A stretch of DNA of 64,000 bases from contig BQML01000018.1 of the NCBI GenBank assembly GCA_022180565.1, forward strand, positions 1 to 64,000, in the 5' to 3' direction. The position numbers were made by a program, and so were the translations under genes. The notes under the pieces are model-generated. The model was not told the origin of the DNA. It ran no database searches and was given only the letters and a program-made list of their open reading frames with translations. Origin of the DNA: Bacteroidia bacterium (GTDB lineage Bacteria > Bacteroidota > Ignavibacteria > UBA10030). Positions within the stretch are counted from its first letter, which is position 1; each line of letters begins with the position of its first letter. Below are positions 31,810 through 40,410 of this stretch, one piece after another.

Positions 31810-32172
31810 ATGGTTGCATACAAACAACGGTGGACTGTCGGCGTCTTGGTACAGGAGGTAGACAAAGCCCTTCAGCAGACGTATCGACAGAGTTTGAAAG
31901 AGGTCGTGCAGGACCTGACTCTCCGGCACGCGTTCCGCTCTGCGCACCCCAGCAATACCGAGATCTTAAGAACGCTCTATGAAACCGGCGTCCTCCGTAT
32001 GTCCGGTTCTTCCGCGACCGGGCGGTTACACGCGGCCCTTGGGCGCTTTACTCGCAGAGCCGTTGGTACGTGCGTGCGGTGCGGAGGGAGCATTGAGATG
32101 CGCCAACTCGGAACAAATGCGGGTACGCGCCTCTGTGCACAATGTCAACGACAGCATTCAAAACCGGCGTGA
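31810..32172 (+). CDS. TraR/DksA-type zinc-finger protein
   Basis: The 120-residue protein ends with a four-cysteine finger CVRCGGSIEMRQLGTNAGTRLCAQC, which follows the CxxCG-x2-I-x3-RL pattern of TraR/DksA proteins, though the usual Pro of the finger is missing. The N-terminal 85 residues are helical but I see no clear DksA coiled-coil tip with the DxxDxA motif. It may bind RNA polymerase or only zinc. I chose the ATG at 31810, five bases after the receiver gene stop; a TTG at 31801 overlaps that stop. It lies in an operon with TonB and a stress protein. Confidence 0.7.
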   Translation: MVAYKQRWTVGVLVQEVDKALQQTYRQSLKEVVQDLTLRHAFRSAHPSNTEILRTLYETGVLRMSGSSATGRLHAALGRFTRRAVGTCVRCGGSIEMRQLGTNAGTRLCAQCQRQHSKPA

Positions 32173-32176
32173 CACC

Positions 32177-32887
32177 ATGATTCTCGATCGAACCCGATAT
32201 ACCTTTCTGAGCAGAATGAGACGACCGGAAGGGATAGCCCCGAGGGTCCTGAAGAGTGATCGTGTTCGCCTTGGCGCGCCGCAGAAAGTGATCTTCGAGG
32301 CATCCGTCAGTGCAACGCTGCTTCTGATGATTGGAATGTTTCTGTTCTTTCCCGATATCAAGTCGACAAAGAAGATTGTACCGGGCCGGCAGGAAGTCGT
32401 AACAATTGAGGAGATCGAACAGACCCGGCAGGAACACAGGGCGCCGCCGCCCCCGCGGCCGCCAATCCCCGTCGAAGCGCCGGGTGATGCCGACGTTGAG
32501 GATGTGGAAATCGCCAGCACGGAGCTCATGCCGACCGCGGAAGTGACTCCTCCGCCTCCGGCCCCCACAGACGAGGACGAGCAATACTTCGTGGTGGTGG
32601 AGGAAATGCCGAGAATCGTGGGAGGGGTCGAAGCACTCGCACGGGTCCTTGAATACCCGGAGCTTGCCATCCGCGCAGGAGTCCAAGGCCGGGTGTACGT
32701 TCAAGCGTATGTGGATGAGAAAGGACGAGTGACCAAAACCGAAATCATCAAGGGGATCGGCGCAGGATGTGACGAAGCCGCCATGGAGGCAGTCAAAAAA
32801 ATCACGTTCATTCCCGGCCGACAGAGAGGGATCCCCGTCAAGGTCAAAGTCTCCGTCCCGGTCGTGTTCAGACTGACAACCTCGTAG
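32177..32887 (+). CDS. tonB: Energy transducer TonB
   Basis: A 236-residue TonB family protein. One membrane segment lies near residues 43-62 (ASVSATLLLMIGMFLFF), followed by a proline-rich periplasmic stretch (APPPPRPPIPVEAPG, TPPPPAPTDE) and the C-terminal TonB domain with MPRIVGGVEALARVLEYPELAIRAGVQGRVYVQAYVD. This links the proton motive force to outer-membrane receptors. ExbB/ExbD and a TonB receptor are not in the window. The ATG at 32177 follows the zinc-finger gene by 4 bases. Control by the sigma-54-type promoter at 31307 would tie outer-membrane uptake, perhaps of iron or heme, to the respiratory regulon (inference). Confidence 0.93.
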   Translation: MILDRTRYTFLSRMRRPEGIAPRVLKSDRVRLGAPQKVIFEASVSATLLLMIGMFLFFPDIKSTKKIVPGRQEVVTIEEIEQTRQEHRAPPPPRPPIPVEAPGDADVEDVEIASTELMPTAEVTPPPPAPTDEDEQYFVVVEEMPRIVGGVEALARVLEYPELAIRAGVQGRVYVQAYVDEKGRVTKTEIIKGIGAGCDEAAMEAVKKITFIPGRQRGIPVKVKVSVPVVFRLTTS

Positions 32888-32921
32888 AAGGGGACGGCCT
32901 GATCTTCGGAAGGACAATGCC

Positions 32922-33863
32922 ATGATTCACATTCGGAATATTCTCTTCCCAACCGATTATTCCCGCTGTTCCGATGAAGCGTTCGTTCGCGCCCTCTGGC
33001 TTGCGGAACGGTACGACGCGGCTCTCCACATTCTCCACGTCCTTCTGCCCCTCGAAAGCGATCCGCACAGCCTCAAGCATTACCTCCCCGCCCTCGATCT
33101 CGTTCAGGGGCAGATCGATCAACTGCCTGGAATAGCACACGAAGGGAGGCCTTTGAAACGGTATGCGGATGTGAAGATCATAACCGAGACCGTGAGAGGG
33201 ATTTCGGCGGCTTCGGCAATCCTGGAATATAGCAACGAGCATGAAATCGACGTGATCGTCATGGGAACGCACGGCAGGAAAGGCATTAACAGGCTGATGA
33301 TGGGGAGCGTGGCCGAAGATGTCGTACGGATGGCGACCTGTGCGGTTATGTCAGTCCGCGAACCGGCACGGAAAACCTCGCCGGCACATATTCTCGTTCC
33401 TGTCGATTTTTCGGATCATTCGGTCGAGGCCTTGTCGGTGGCACGATCGCTCGCAGTCGATCTTGACGCAACGATCCGGGTTCTGCATGTGATCGAAGAG
33501 GTCATCCACCCCTCTTTCTATGTCACCGGTCAAACATCGCTTTCAGCCTGGTTTCCGGAACTGGAGGCCACAGCATTGCGGGAAATGCGGCGTCTCACTG
33601 CCAGGGCGGAGGGCCCTGACGTTCCCATCGAATACCATATAAAAGAAGGCCGGGCCTCGTTGGAAATCGTTTCGTTTGCCAAGAGGCAGGACATTCAGCT
33701 CATCGTCATGGCCAGCCACGGTCTCTCTGGCGTGGAGCATCTGCTTCTGGGAAGCGTCACCGAGCGTGTCATCCGGCTGGCTCCGTGTCCGGTTCTGACT
33801 CTCAAGTCGTTCGGAAAACGGCTGATCAAGAATGAAGAGCATCGGGCCGTGGAGTTCGAATGA
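32922..33863 (+). CDS. Universal stress protein with two Usp domains
   Basis: The 313-residue protein has two Usp domains in tandem. The first begins IRNILFPTDYSRCSDEAF and has the nucleotide loop GTHGRKGINRLMMGSVAEDVVR; the second begins AHILVPVDFSDHSVEAL and has ASHGLSGVEHLLLGSVTERVIR. Both loops keep the G-x2-G-x9-GS pattern of ATP-binding members, the second with S-H-G at its start. It is cytoplasmic and probably acts in survival under energy or redox stress. It is the last gene of the receiver/zinc-finger/TonB operon. A single-domain relative is at 53212-53694. Confidence 0.93.
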   Translation: MIHIRNILFPTDYSRCSDEAFVRALWLAERYDAALHILHVLLPLESDPHSLKHYLPALDLVQGQIDQLPGIAHEGRPLKRYADVKIITETVRGISAASAILEYSNEHEIDVIVMGTHGRKGINRLMMGSVAEDVVRMATCAVMSVREPARKTSPAHILVPVDFSDHSVEALSVARSLAVDLDATIRVLHVIEEVIHPSFYVTGQTSLSAWFPELEATALREMRRLTARAEGPDVPIEYHIKEGRASLEIVSFAKRQDIQLIVMASHGLSGVEHLLLGSVTERVIRLAPCPVLTLKSFGKRLIKNEEHRAVEFE

Positions 33864-33908
33864 GTCAGAGAGAAGAGGGGGAAGTCATCTCCGGGGGACA
33901 ATTCCATG

Positions 33909-33937
33909 TTGAAAATTCGCTGCGGGGGCAGTATAAT
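33909..33937 (+). promoter_or_regulatory. Sigma-70-type promoter of the 13-heme cytochrome gene
   Basis: TTGAAA (33909-33914) and TATAAT (33932-33937) are exactly 17 bases apart, about 57 bases before the start codon. No TTCCCA/TGGGAA dyad lies near, so this gene seems to be outside the sigma-54 set. Confidence 0.8.
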
Positions 33938-33993
33938 AAGCACTCACCCGCAAGGGAACTTCCATAATCTTTGAACTCGACAACCCCGTCTTC

Positions 33994-36150
33994 ATGATCC
34001 TGCGCATTTCAGTACCCCGAACGTCCCTCCGCACTGCCTCCACCGCCCTTCTGACCTGTCTCTTCGTCGTTCCTCTGATTGGTCAGACGCGGGAAGACTG
34101 CCTCATGTGCCACAGTGATCCCGACCTGACGATGGAAAAGCGTGGAAAACAGGTCTCATTGTTTGTGGATGAAAAACCCCTTGCCGCCTCGCCCCACGCA
34201 AGCCTCCTGTGCGTTGCCTGTCATACAGGATTCGATCCGGAAAACATTCCGCACAAGGACCCGATGACGCCCGTGAACTGCAGGACGTGCCACAGCGATG
34301 CACCCAGGAAGCACGCGTTTCATCCCCAGATGATCCGGGCGAACAGCGCGGACGGTTCCAAGGATGTCTCCTGCAAGTCGTGCCACGGAACACACGATGT
34401 CGTCTCCCCAAAACTTCCCTCATCCCCGTTTCATTCATCGCGGGTTGTAACCGCGTGCACGGCCTGCCACGAAGAAGTTTATCGTTCGTACGCCCAATCG
34501 GCCCATGGCGAAGCGCAGCGCCAGGGAGTCGACGGCAGTCCCACGTGCCTCACATGTCATCGGAATGACATCACACCGGAGCCCGGCAGGGACACCCAGA
34601 AACTGAAAATCGCGCAGGAGCGCATGTGCCTCACCTGCCATCTCGACGATCCGAATGTGAGGGCACGCACTTCCCCTTCCACCGGCTTCATCGCGGCTTA
34701 TGAAAACAGCGTCCATGGAAAGGCGTTGCTGGGCGGGAACGGCAAGGCGGCAAACTGCGTGGATTGCCACGGCAGTCACGAAGTAGCCAAAGGAATCGAT
34801 CCCTCCTCGCATGTCCACCGCCAAAAGATCTCTTCCACGTGCGGAACGTGTCATGCGAACATAGCTGAGGAATTCAACGCGGGCGTCCACGGACACGCCG
34901 TCCAGCGAGGCATCAAAGACGCTCCCGTCTGCACAGATTGCCACGGAGAGCATAACATCCTTTCCCCGTCTGATCCGCGCTCGCCTGTGGCTCCCCTCAA
35001 TGTCTCCGGCCGCGTCTGCTCACCCTGCCACAACTCGGTCGCCCTCAGCGAGAAATACGGAATCTCCGCCAACCGCTTTCAGACGTTTTCCGACAGTTAC
35101 CACGGGCTTGCTGTCCGTGCAGGGTCGGTCGAGGCCGCCAATTGCGCCAGTTGCCACGGAGCCCACAAGATTCTCCCTTCCAGCGATCCCGCTTCTTCGG
35201 TTCACAAGGATAACCTGGCCCAAACATGCGGAGGCTGTCACCCGGGAGCGAACGAGCGTTTCGCGATCGGAAAGGTCCATGTTTCCATGGCAAGGGAGGA
35301 AGAACCTGTCTTGTATTGGATCGCGACCGCCTATATCATTCTGATCGTCTCGATCGTCGGCGGGATGGCGGTGCACAATACCGCCGATTTCATTAAAAAG
35401 AGCAAGCGGAGGCTCAGGATTCGGAGGGGTGAGATTCCGGAACACACGGGCAGGGGATTGTACCTCCGCATGACCTTGAGCGAGCGGCTTCAGCACGGCA
35501 GCCTGCTCGTGAGCTTCATCCTGCTGGTCATCACCGGGTTCATGCTCCGCTACCCCGATGCATGGTGGGTGATCTGGATTCGCAGTCTCAGCGACAGCGT
35601 CTTCGATCTCCGAGGCCTCGTTCACCGAATCGCTGCCGTCATCATGGTCGCGGCAAGTCTCTACCACATCGGTTACCTTGCACTGACAGACCGGGGGAAG
35701 GCTCTGTGGAGAGACCTGCTCCCGCGTTTTCAGGATCTGCGGGATGCTCTCGCGGTGCTGAAGTACAATTTTGGATTCTCCAAGGTCAAACCCCGTCTCG
35801 GACGATTCAGCTACATCGAGAAAAGCGAATACTGGGCCCTCGTCTGGGGCACGATTGTCATGGCAGTGACCGGCGTAATCATGTGGTTCGACAACACGTT
35901 CATGAGCGTGTTGACCAAGCTTGGTTGGGATATTGCCCGCACCATTCACTTTTACGAAGCCTGGCTCGCCACGCTTTCCATCATCATCTGGCATTTTTAC
36001 TACGTGATTTTCAATCCGGATGTCTATCCCATGAATATGGCGTGGCTGACAGGTCATTTGAGCGAGAGCGAAATGGCAGAGGAACATCCGCTTGAATTGG
36101 AAGCACTCAAGAGGGAAGGGATGGATGAGGTGAAAACCAAGCAGCAATAG
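33994..36150 (+). CDS. 13-heme cytochrome c fused to a membrane cytochrome b domain
   Basis: The 718-residue protein has a signal peptide, 13 CxxCH heme sites between about residues 37 and 420, and a C-terminal membrane part of about six segments with histidines suited to b-type heme (LQHGSLLVSFILLVITGFM, LVHRIAAVIMVAASLYHIGYL, IHFYEAWLATLSIIIWHFYYV). The c-type part would be periplasmic. This fusion recalls CbcL-type inner-membrane quinol dehydrogenases of metal-reducing bacteria, which pass electrons from quinol to periplasmic cytochromes. The heme count and cytochrome b524-like end fit that idea, but direction of electron flow is not proven. It has its own sigma-70-type promoter. Bacterioferritin follows 82 bases later. 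Confidence 0.9.
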   Translation: MILRISVPRTSLRTASTALLTCLFVVPLIGQTREDCLMCHSDPDLTMEKRGKQVSLFVDEKPLAASPHASLLCVACHTGFDPENIPHKDPMTPVNCRTCHSDAPRKHAFHPQMIRANSADGSKDVSCKSCHGTHDVVSPKLPSSPFHSSRVVTACTACHEEVYRSYAQSAHGEAQRQGVDGSPTCLTCHRNDITPEPGRDTQKLKIAQERMCLTCHLDDPNVRARTSPSTGFIAAYENSVHGKALLGGNGKAANCVDCHGSHEVAKGIDPSSHVHRQKISSTCGTCHANIAEEFNAGVHGHAVQRGIKDAPVCTDCHGEHNILSPSDPRSPVAPLNVSGRVCSPCHNSVALSEKYGISANRFQTFSDSYHGLAVRAGSVEAANCASCHGAHKILPSSDPASSVHKDNLAQTCGGCHPGANERFAIGKVHVSMAREEEPVLYWIATAYIILIVSIVGGMAVHNTADFIKKSKRRLRIRRGEIPEHTGRGLYLRMTLSERLQHGSLLVSFILLVITGFMLRYPDAWWVIWIRSLSDSVFDLRGLVHRIAAVIMVAASLYHIGYLALTDRGKALWRDLLPRFQDLRDALAVLKYNFGFSKVKPRLGRFSYIEKSEYWALVWGTIVMAVTGVIMWFDNTFMSVLTKLGWDIARTIHFYEAWLATLSIIIWHFYYVIFNPDVYPMNMAWLTGHLSESEMAEEHPLELEALKREGMDEVKTKQQ

Positions 36151-36163
36151 AGAGATCCGGACA

Positions 36164-36189
36164 GACGTCCCCCCTGCGACAGGGGCGTC
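36164..36189. terminator. GC-rich hairpin after the 13-heme cytochrome gene
   Basis: Inverted repeat GACGTCCCC / GGGGCGTC with a nine-base loop, 14 bases past the stop. There is no T run, so it may be a weak terminator or a message-stabilising hairpin before bacterioferritin. Confidence 0.45.
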
Positions 36190-36232
36190 CGAACGGGCGC
36201 CCTGACACTGAATCAATGAGCGAGGAAATACT

Positions 36233-36700
36233 ATGAAGGGCAACGATAAACTCATCAGCACGTTGAACGAACTTCTGGCAGACGAACTGACGGCCATCAG
36301 CCAGTACATGGTCCATTCGGAAATGTGCGCCTCGTGGGGTTACGGAACGTTGCACGAAGCGATCGAGAAACAGGCGAAGGATGAAATGCACCATGCTGAA
36401 TGGCTCATCCAACGGATCCTGTTCCTTGAAGGGACTCCGATCGTTTCAAAGCTCCGTCCGATGAAAATCGGCGCATCTGTACAGGAAATGGTCACGAACG
36501 ACCAGGATGCCGAGCAAGAAGCGATCCGCGCCTACAACAAGGCTATCACACTTGCGCACGAGGTCCAAGATCAGGCAACTGCAGATTTGCTGACCAAAAT
36601 CCTCAAGATGGAAGAAGAACACGTGGATTGGGCCGAGATACAGCGTACGCAGATCGAGCAAATGGGACTGGCGAATTATTTGGCGAATCAGAGTACCTGA
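36233..36700 (+). CDS. bfr: Bacterioferritin
   Basis: The 155-residue ferritin-like protein stores iron and detoxifies ferrous iron. The di-iron ligands are seen in LLADELTAISQYMVHSEMC, KDEMHHAEWLIQRI, and the second pair near AEQEAIRAYNKAI and MEEEHVDWAE. A methionine for axial heme binding near residue 52 (KQAKDEMHHAEW) may be M51, as in bacterioferritins. The length is typical at about 158. GAGGAAATACT precedes the ATG. It lies between the 13-heme cytochrome and the transketolase gene. It could buffer iron for the heavy heme demand of the region. Confidence 0.92.
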   Translation: MKGNDKLISTLNELLADELTAISQYMVHSEMCASWGYGTLHEAIEKQAKDEMHHAEWLIQRILFLEGTPIVSKLRPMKIGASVQEMVTNDQDAEQEAIRAYNKAITLAHEVQDQATADLLTKILKMEEEHVDWAEIQRTQIEQMGLANYLANQST

Positions 36701-36769
36701 GAGATGGATCTCTGGCTTGGGAAGGGACTTTTCTTCTTGTTAGGATAGAATCTCACCACACAACCGCGT

Positions 36770-36817
36770 TTCTCACATCTGGGAATCATTCTTCCTCTTC
36801 ATTCCCAAATGTGAACT
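36770..36817. promoter_or_regulatory. Pair of putative activator sites before transketolase
   Basis: Site 1 is TTCTCACATCTGGGAA (36770-36785), one base off the TTCCCA-N4-TGGGAA dyad. Site 2 is TTCCCAAATGTGAACT (36802-36817), with one good arm. They are 32 bases apart, about three helical turns, as for paired NtrC-family sites, and lie upstream of the promoter at 36857. Confidence 0.62.
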
Positions 36818-36856
36818 AAAACCATTTTTTTTGCCCGATAAGGGGGAAAAACGCCT

Positions 36857-36872
36857 TGGTACGCAAATTGAC
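36857..36872 (+). promoter_or_regulatory. Sigma-54-type promoter of transketolase
   Basis: TGGTACGCAAATTGAC keeps the GG doublet and spacing of TGGCAC-N5-TTGC but has T for C in the -24 box and TTGA at -12. The predicted start near 36883 leaves a 32-base leader with GGGAGG before the ATG. It is weaker than the others, and supported mainly by the paired dyads upstream. Confidence 0.58.
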
Positions 36873-36914
36873 GGAATAGGAGAGAAACTCCACTCTTTCA
36901 ACCGGGAGGTCTCC

Positions 36915-38951
36915 ATGCCGCTGATGAATTCCCGGACCGGGGAGGTCCGAAGGCGCTATACGATCCAGGAACTATCCGAAGCTGCGAATTTGATGCGGGG
37001 ATATGATCTGATAGCCCTTGCGGCAGCGGGGTCTGGTCATTCGGGCGGAACGCTTTCCATCATGGATATTACAGCCGCGCTCTACTTACATGCGGCGCGC
37101 CTTGATCCTGAGGATCCACACTGGGACGGCCGGGACAGGATCGTCTGGTCGGCAGGTCACAAGGCTCCCAGCCTGTATCTCGGTCTCGGGATGGCCGGCT
37201 ACTATGACGTGAAGACTGTAGCCACCCTGCGGAAGCTGGGAAGTCCTTTCCAGGGCCACCCACATTGGCTTAAGCTCCCGGGTGTCGAAGTCTCAACCGG
37301 TTCGCTTGGACAGGGGTTGAGCATCGCCGTGGGATTTGCTCTCGGCCTTCGTTTGAAACACAACACCGCATCGCGGGTCTTCTGCCTCATGGGCGACGGC
37401 GAACAGCAGGAAGGACAGATCTGGGAAGCGGTGATGGAAGCCGGACATTACAAACTCGACAATCTGATCGGAATTATCGACCGCAACAGACTCCAGATCG
37501 ACGGCTGGGTCAAGAACGTGATGAACGTCGAGCCCCTGAAAGACAAATATGAGGCGAATGGTTGGAATGTCCTCGAGATCGATGGACACTCGATGGAACA
37601 GATCGTTGCGGCATTGGACACCGCGCGGGGTTTCAGGGGAAAACCGACGGTCATCCTCGCGCAGACGGTGAAGGGGAAAGGGGTGGACTTCATGGAGGAC
37701 GTCGCGGGCTGGCACGGGAAGGCACCATCGCTTGAAGAGATGAAACGAGGGCTGGAGCAGTTGGGTCTCGCGGGAAGGCTTCCGGTCGAAGAAATGCTCA
37801 GCCTTGCCCGGGATTACCAACGGGAAACGGACATCCGGGTGAAATCGAAGGTGCCGTCATTCCGAAAGAACTCCTGGTGGAATGAGGATGAATTGATGCG
37901 TGTCGAGATGCAGCCGACGCGAAAGGGATTTGGTGCGGCTCTTCAGCGGCGAGGCGATGATGAACGCGTTGTATGTCTCGGTCTGGACATTTCCGGGTCG
38001 ATCACGATCAGTGATTTCTACGAGAAGAACCCCGAGAGGAAAGAACGCTGGCTGAGCCTTGGGATCGCCGAGCAGAGCGCGGTATGCGTGGCGGGCGGAC
38101 TGGCCCGCGAAGGGAAGATCCCGGTTCTCGGCACCTATGGCACGTTTGCCTCGGGACGTTGTCTCGATCAGATCCGTACGACGGTGTGCTACGGCGAGTT
38201 GAACGTTCTCATTGCCGGCGCACACGGCGGCGTGTCCGTCGGCCCCGACGGTGCAACGCATCAGGCGCTTGAGGACCTTTTTCAGATCTGCGGACTCCCG
38301 AACATGAACGTGGTCGTACCGTGTGATGCCATTGAAACGCGAAAGGCGACGGAGTATCTCCTCTTCGGCCTCCACGGCCCAAAGTACATTCGCTTTGCCC
38401 GCGAGGCGACGCCGATTGTCACAACCGAGGAAACGCCGTTCGTGTTCGGCAAGGCCAACGCCATCAAGTACCAGGGCCTCCAGCCGCGGTTCATTGATGC
38501 TTACGAAACGACATTGGCCTCGGAGTTCGAGTATGGCGACGAACAACTCGCACTGATAGCGTGCGGACCGATGGTACCTGAAGCGATGCGGGCTTCCTGC
38601 ATTCTTCAGGAAGAGTTCGGCATCTCCTCGGTGGTTCTCAACATGCACACGCTGAAGCCGCTGGACGTCGACGCGGTGGTCAAAGCCGCGGCGGCAACGG
38701 GGATACTAGTGACCGCCGAGGAGCATCAAATCGGGGGCCTCGCGGACAGGATTTCCAGAATCCTCACCGAATCGCCCTCGCTCTATCAAGTCCCGCTGAT
38801 CACCGGATCGATCGGCGTCAAGGACCGCTTCGGCGAATCCGGCGCTCCGTGGGAACTCGTAAAGGAATTCGAGGTGGCGGCAGAGCATATCGTTCAAAAA
38901 GCTGTGGAGTTGATCGATTTGAAAAAGAGGTCGGTGGCAATTCGCTATTAG
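36915..38951 (+). CDS. tkt: Transketolase
   Basis: The 678-residue enzyme moves two-carbon units between sugar phosphates in the non-oxidative pentose phosphate pathway. The thiamine diphosphate part has GSGHSGGTLSIMDITAALYL, STGSLGQGLSIAVGFALG and CLMGDGEQQEGQIWEA with the GDG-N cofactor motif. The C-terminal half has WLSLGIAEQSAVCVAGGLA and AGAHGGVSVGPDGATHQALEDL. Its sequence is like the split N and C halves of archaeal and some bacterial transketolases joined together. I chose the ATG at 36915, which has GGGAGGTC before it; an earlier in-frame start would lie before the predicted promoter. It may be co-transcribed with the aminotransferase and the NapC-bc complex. Confidence 0.93.
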   Translation: MPLMNSRTGEVRRRYTIQELSEAANLMRGYDLIALAAAGSGHSGGTLSIMDITAALYLHAARLDPEDPHWDGRDRIVWSAGHKAPSLYLGLGMAGYYDVKTVATLRKLGSPFQGHPHWLKLPGVEVSTGSLGQGLSIAVGFALGLRLKHNTASRVFCLMGDGEQQEGQIWEAVMEAGHYKLDNLIGIIDRNRLQIDGWVKNVMNVEPLKDKYEANGWNVLEIDGHSMEQIVAALDTARGFRGKPTVILAQTVKGKGVDFMEDVAGWHGKAPSLEEMKRGLEQLGLAGRLPVEEMLSLARDYQRETDIRVKSKVPSFRKNSWWNEDELMRVEMQPTRKGFGAALQRRGDDERVVCLGLDISGSITISDFYEKNPERKERWLSLGIAEQSAVCVAGGLAREGKIPVLGTYGTFASGRCLDQIRTTVCYGELNVLIAGAHGGVSVGPDGATHQALEDLFQICGLPNMNVVVPCDAIETRKATEYLLFGLHGPKYIRFAREATPIVTTEETPFVFGKANAIKYQGLQPRFIDAYETTLASEFEYGDEQLALIACGPMVPEAMRASCILQEEFGISSVVLNMHTLKPLDVDAVVKAAAATGILVTAEEHQIGGLADRISRILTESPSLYQVPLITGSIGVKDRFGESGAPWELVKEFEVAAEHIVQKAVELIDLKKRSVAIRY

Positions 38952-39065
38952 ACGATTCGACAACGGGAAGGGAGAGACGAGAGTGTCGGAAACCGAGGAA
39001 GCAGAGACTCCTCTCTCACGTCTTGCACGTTGTTGTTCACGATCCCGTTTCACATGAGGCTTGAC

Positions 39066-40310
39066 ATGAAACTCGCATCCCGCATTACCCGGCTGGGAAC
39101 CGAAACGGCCTTTGAGGTTCTGGCGGAAGTGAACGAACTGCGCTCGCGCGGCAAGGATATTATCGCCCTCTCTATCGGTGAACCGGCATGTGCCACAGCA
39201 CCTCATATCAAACAGGCCGCGAAGGACGCGCTGGACCGAGATCTGACACACTACAGCCCCTCCGGGGGAATCGCAGAGCTTCGGTCGGCCGCGGCTGTGT
39301 ACGTGTCCCGGAGCAGGGGCATTCCCGTTGATCCTGCGGAGGTTGTAGTCGTCCCCGGCGGAAAACCCATCATCTTCTTCAGTATCCTCGCCTGTGTCGA
39401 AGAAGGCGATGAGGTCGTGTATCCGCTTCCCGGCTATCCGATCTACGAATCCATGATCAATTTTGTCGGAGCGACTCCCGTTCCCCTTCGCCTGCGCGAA
39501 GAGAAGCGGTTCAGCTTTGACATTGGAGAGCTTCGATCAAAGATCACGGACCGGACACGCATGATCATCGTGAACTCGCCGCACAATCCGACCGGCGGCG
39601 TGATTCCGAAAAACGATCTCCACGAGATCGCCGAGCTTGCGCTGGAGCACGACATCTGGGTGCTTTCCGACGAAATCTATTCCCGAATCATCTATGAGGG
39701 CAAGGCAGAGAGTATCAGTCAGTTTCCGGGCATGAAGGAGCGAACCATTATCCTCGACGGCCATTCAAAGACGTATGCCATGACCGGCTGGCGCGTGGGA
39801 TACGGCGTGATGCCTCGTGAACTGGCAGCGCACGTGACGCGCCTGATGACAAATTCGAATTCCTGTACAGCCACGTTTACACAGTATGCGGCACTGGCGG
39901 CTCTGGAAGGGCCGCAGGACTCTGTGGATACCATAGTCGAAGAATTCCGGAAGAACCGCGATCTGATCGTCAGGGGCCTGAACGCCATAGAGGGATTCCA
40001 TTGTCACACGCCCGCAGGGGCGTTCTACGCGTATCCGAACGTCACCGAGGCCTGTAGGAAGCATGGATTCAGAGACTCAAGACAGCTCCAGCAGTTTCTC
40101 TTACACCATGCCGGGGTCGCGGTACTCGGCCAACAGTGCTTCGGAACCAGGTTGCCGGGCGACGACCAGGAGTACATCCGCCTTTCCTACGTTTCGTCGG
40201 TGTCGGATCTTCAGGAGGCTTTACGGCGCATCCGAGAAGCCCTTGCGGATGCCCAAAGGCTCAAGGCCTTTTTTAAGGAACAAGAAGACCGAGATCTCGT
40301 CAGGCAGTGA
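39066..40310 (+). CDS. Pyridoxal-phosphate aminotransferase, class I/II (aspartate aminotransferase type)
   Basis: The 414-residue protein is a fold-type I aminotransferase. It shows IALSIGEPACATAPHIKQAA, HYSPSGGIAELRSAAAVY, the NSPHNPTGGV block, VLSDEIYSRIIYEG and the cofactor lysine in DGHSKTYAMTGWRVGYG. The C-terminal Arg that binds the substrate carboxylate is in YIRLSYVSS. It probably exchanges amino groups between aspartate or a similar amino acid and 2-oxoglutarate. I chose the ATG at 39066, with GAGG 7 bases before it; an ATG at 39054 is equally in frame. It is 114 bases after transketolase and 100 before the NapC-like gene. Confidence 0.9.
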   Translation: MKLASRITRLGTETAFEVLAEVNELRSRGKDIIALSIGEPACATAPHIKQAAKDALDRDLTHYSPSGGIAELRSAAAVYVSRSRGIPVDPAEVVVVPGGKPIIFFSILACVEEGDEVVYPLPGYPIYESMINFVGATPVPLRLREEKRFSFDIGELRSKITDRTRMIIVNSPHNPTGGVIPKNDLHEIAELALEHDIWVLSDEIYSRIIYEGKAESISQFPGMKERTIILDGHSKTYAMTGWRVGYGVMPRELAAHVTRLMTNSNSCTATFTQYAALAALEGPQDSVDTIVEEFRKNRDLIVRGLNAIEGFHCHTPAGAFYAYPNVTEACRKHGFRDSRQLQQFLLHHAGVAVLGQQCFGTRLPGDDQEYIRLSYVSSVSDLQEALRRIREALADAQRLKAFFKEQEDRDLVRQ

Positions 40311-40410
40311 ACCCCCTCACGTTGAGTGGTATTATGAGCCAGAAATTCGTAGGTTCCCTGCAATCACCGATGTCTCGAGACAGACATTCCTTCGAAAGGA
40401 CTCTGAGCCT

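Noticed and set aside
40063-40410. N-terminal extension of the NapC-like protein
   Set aside because: The residues come from another frame of the aminotransferase gene and have no membrane or family character.
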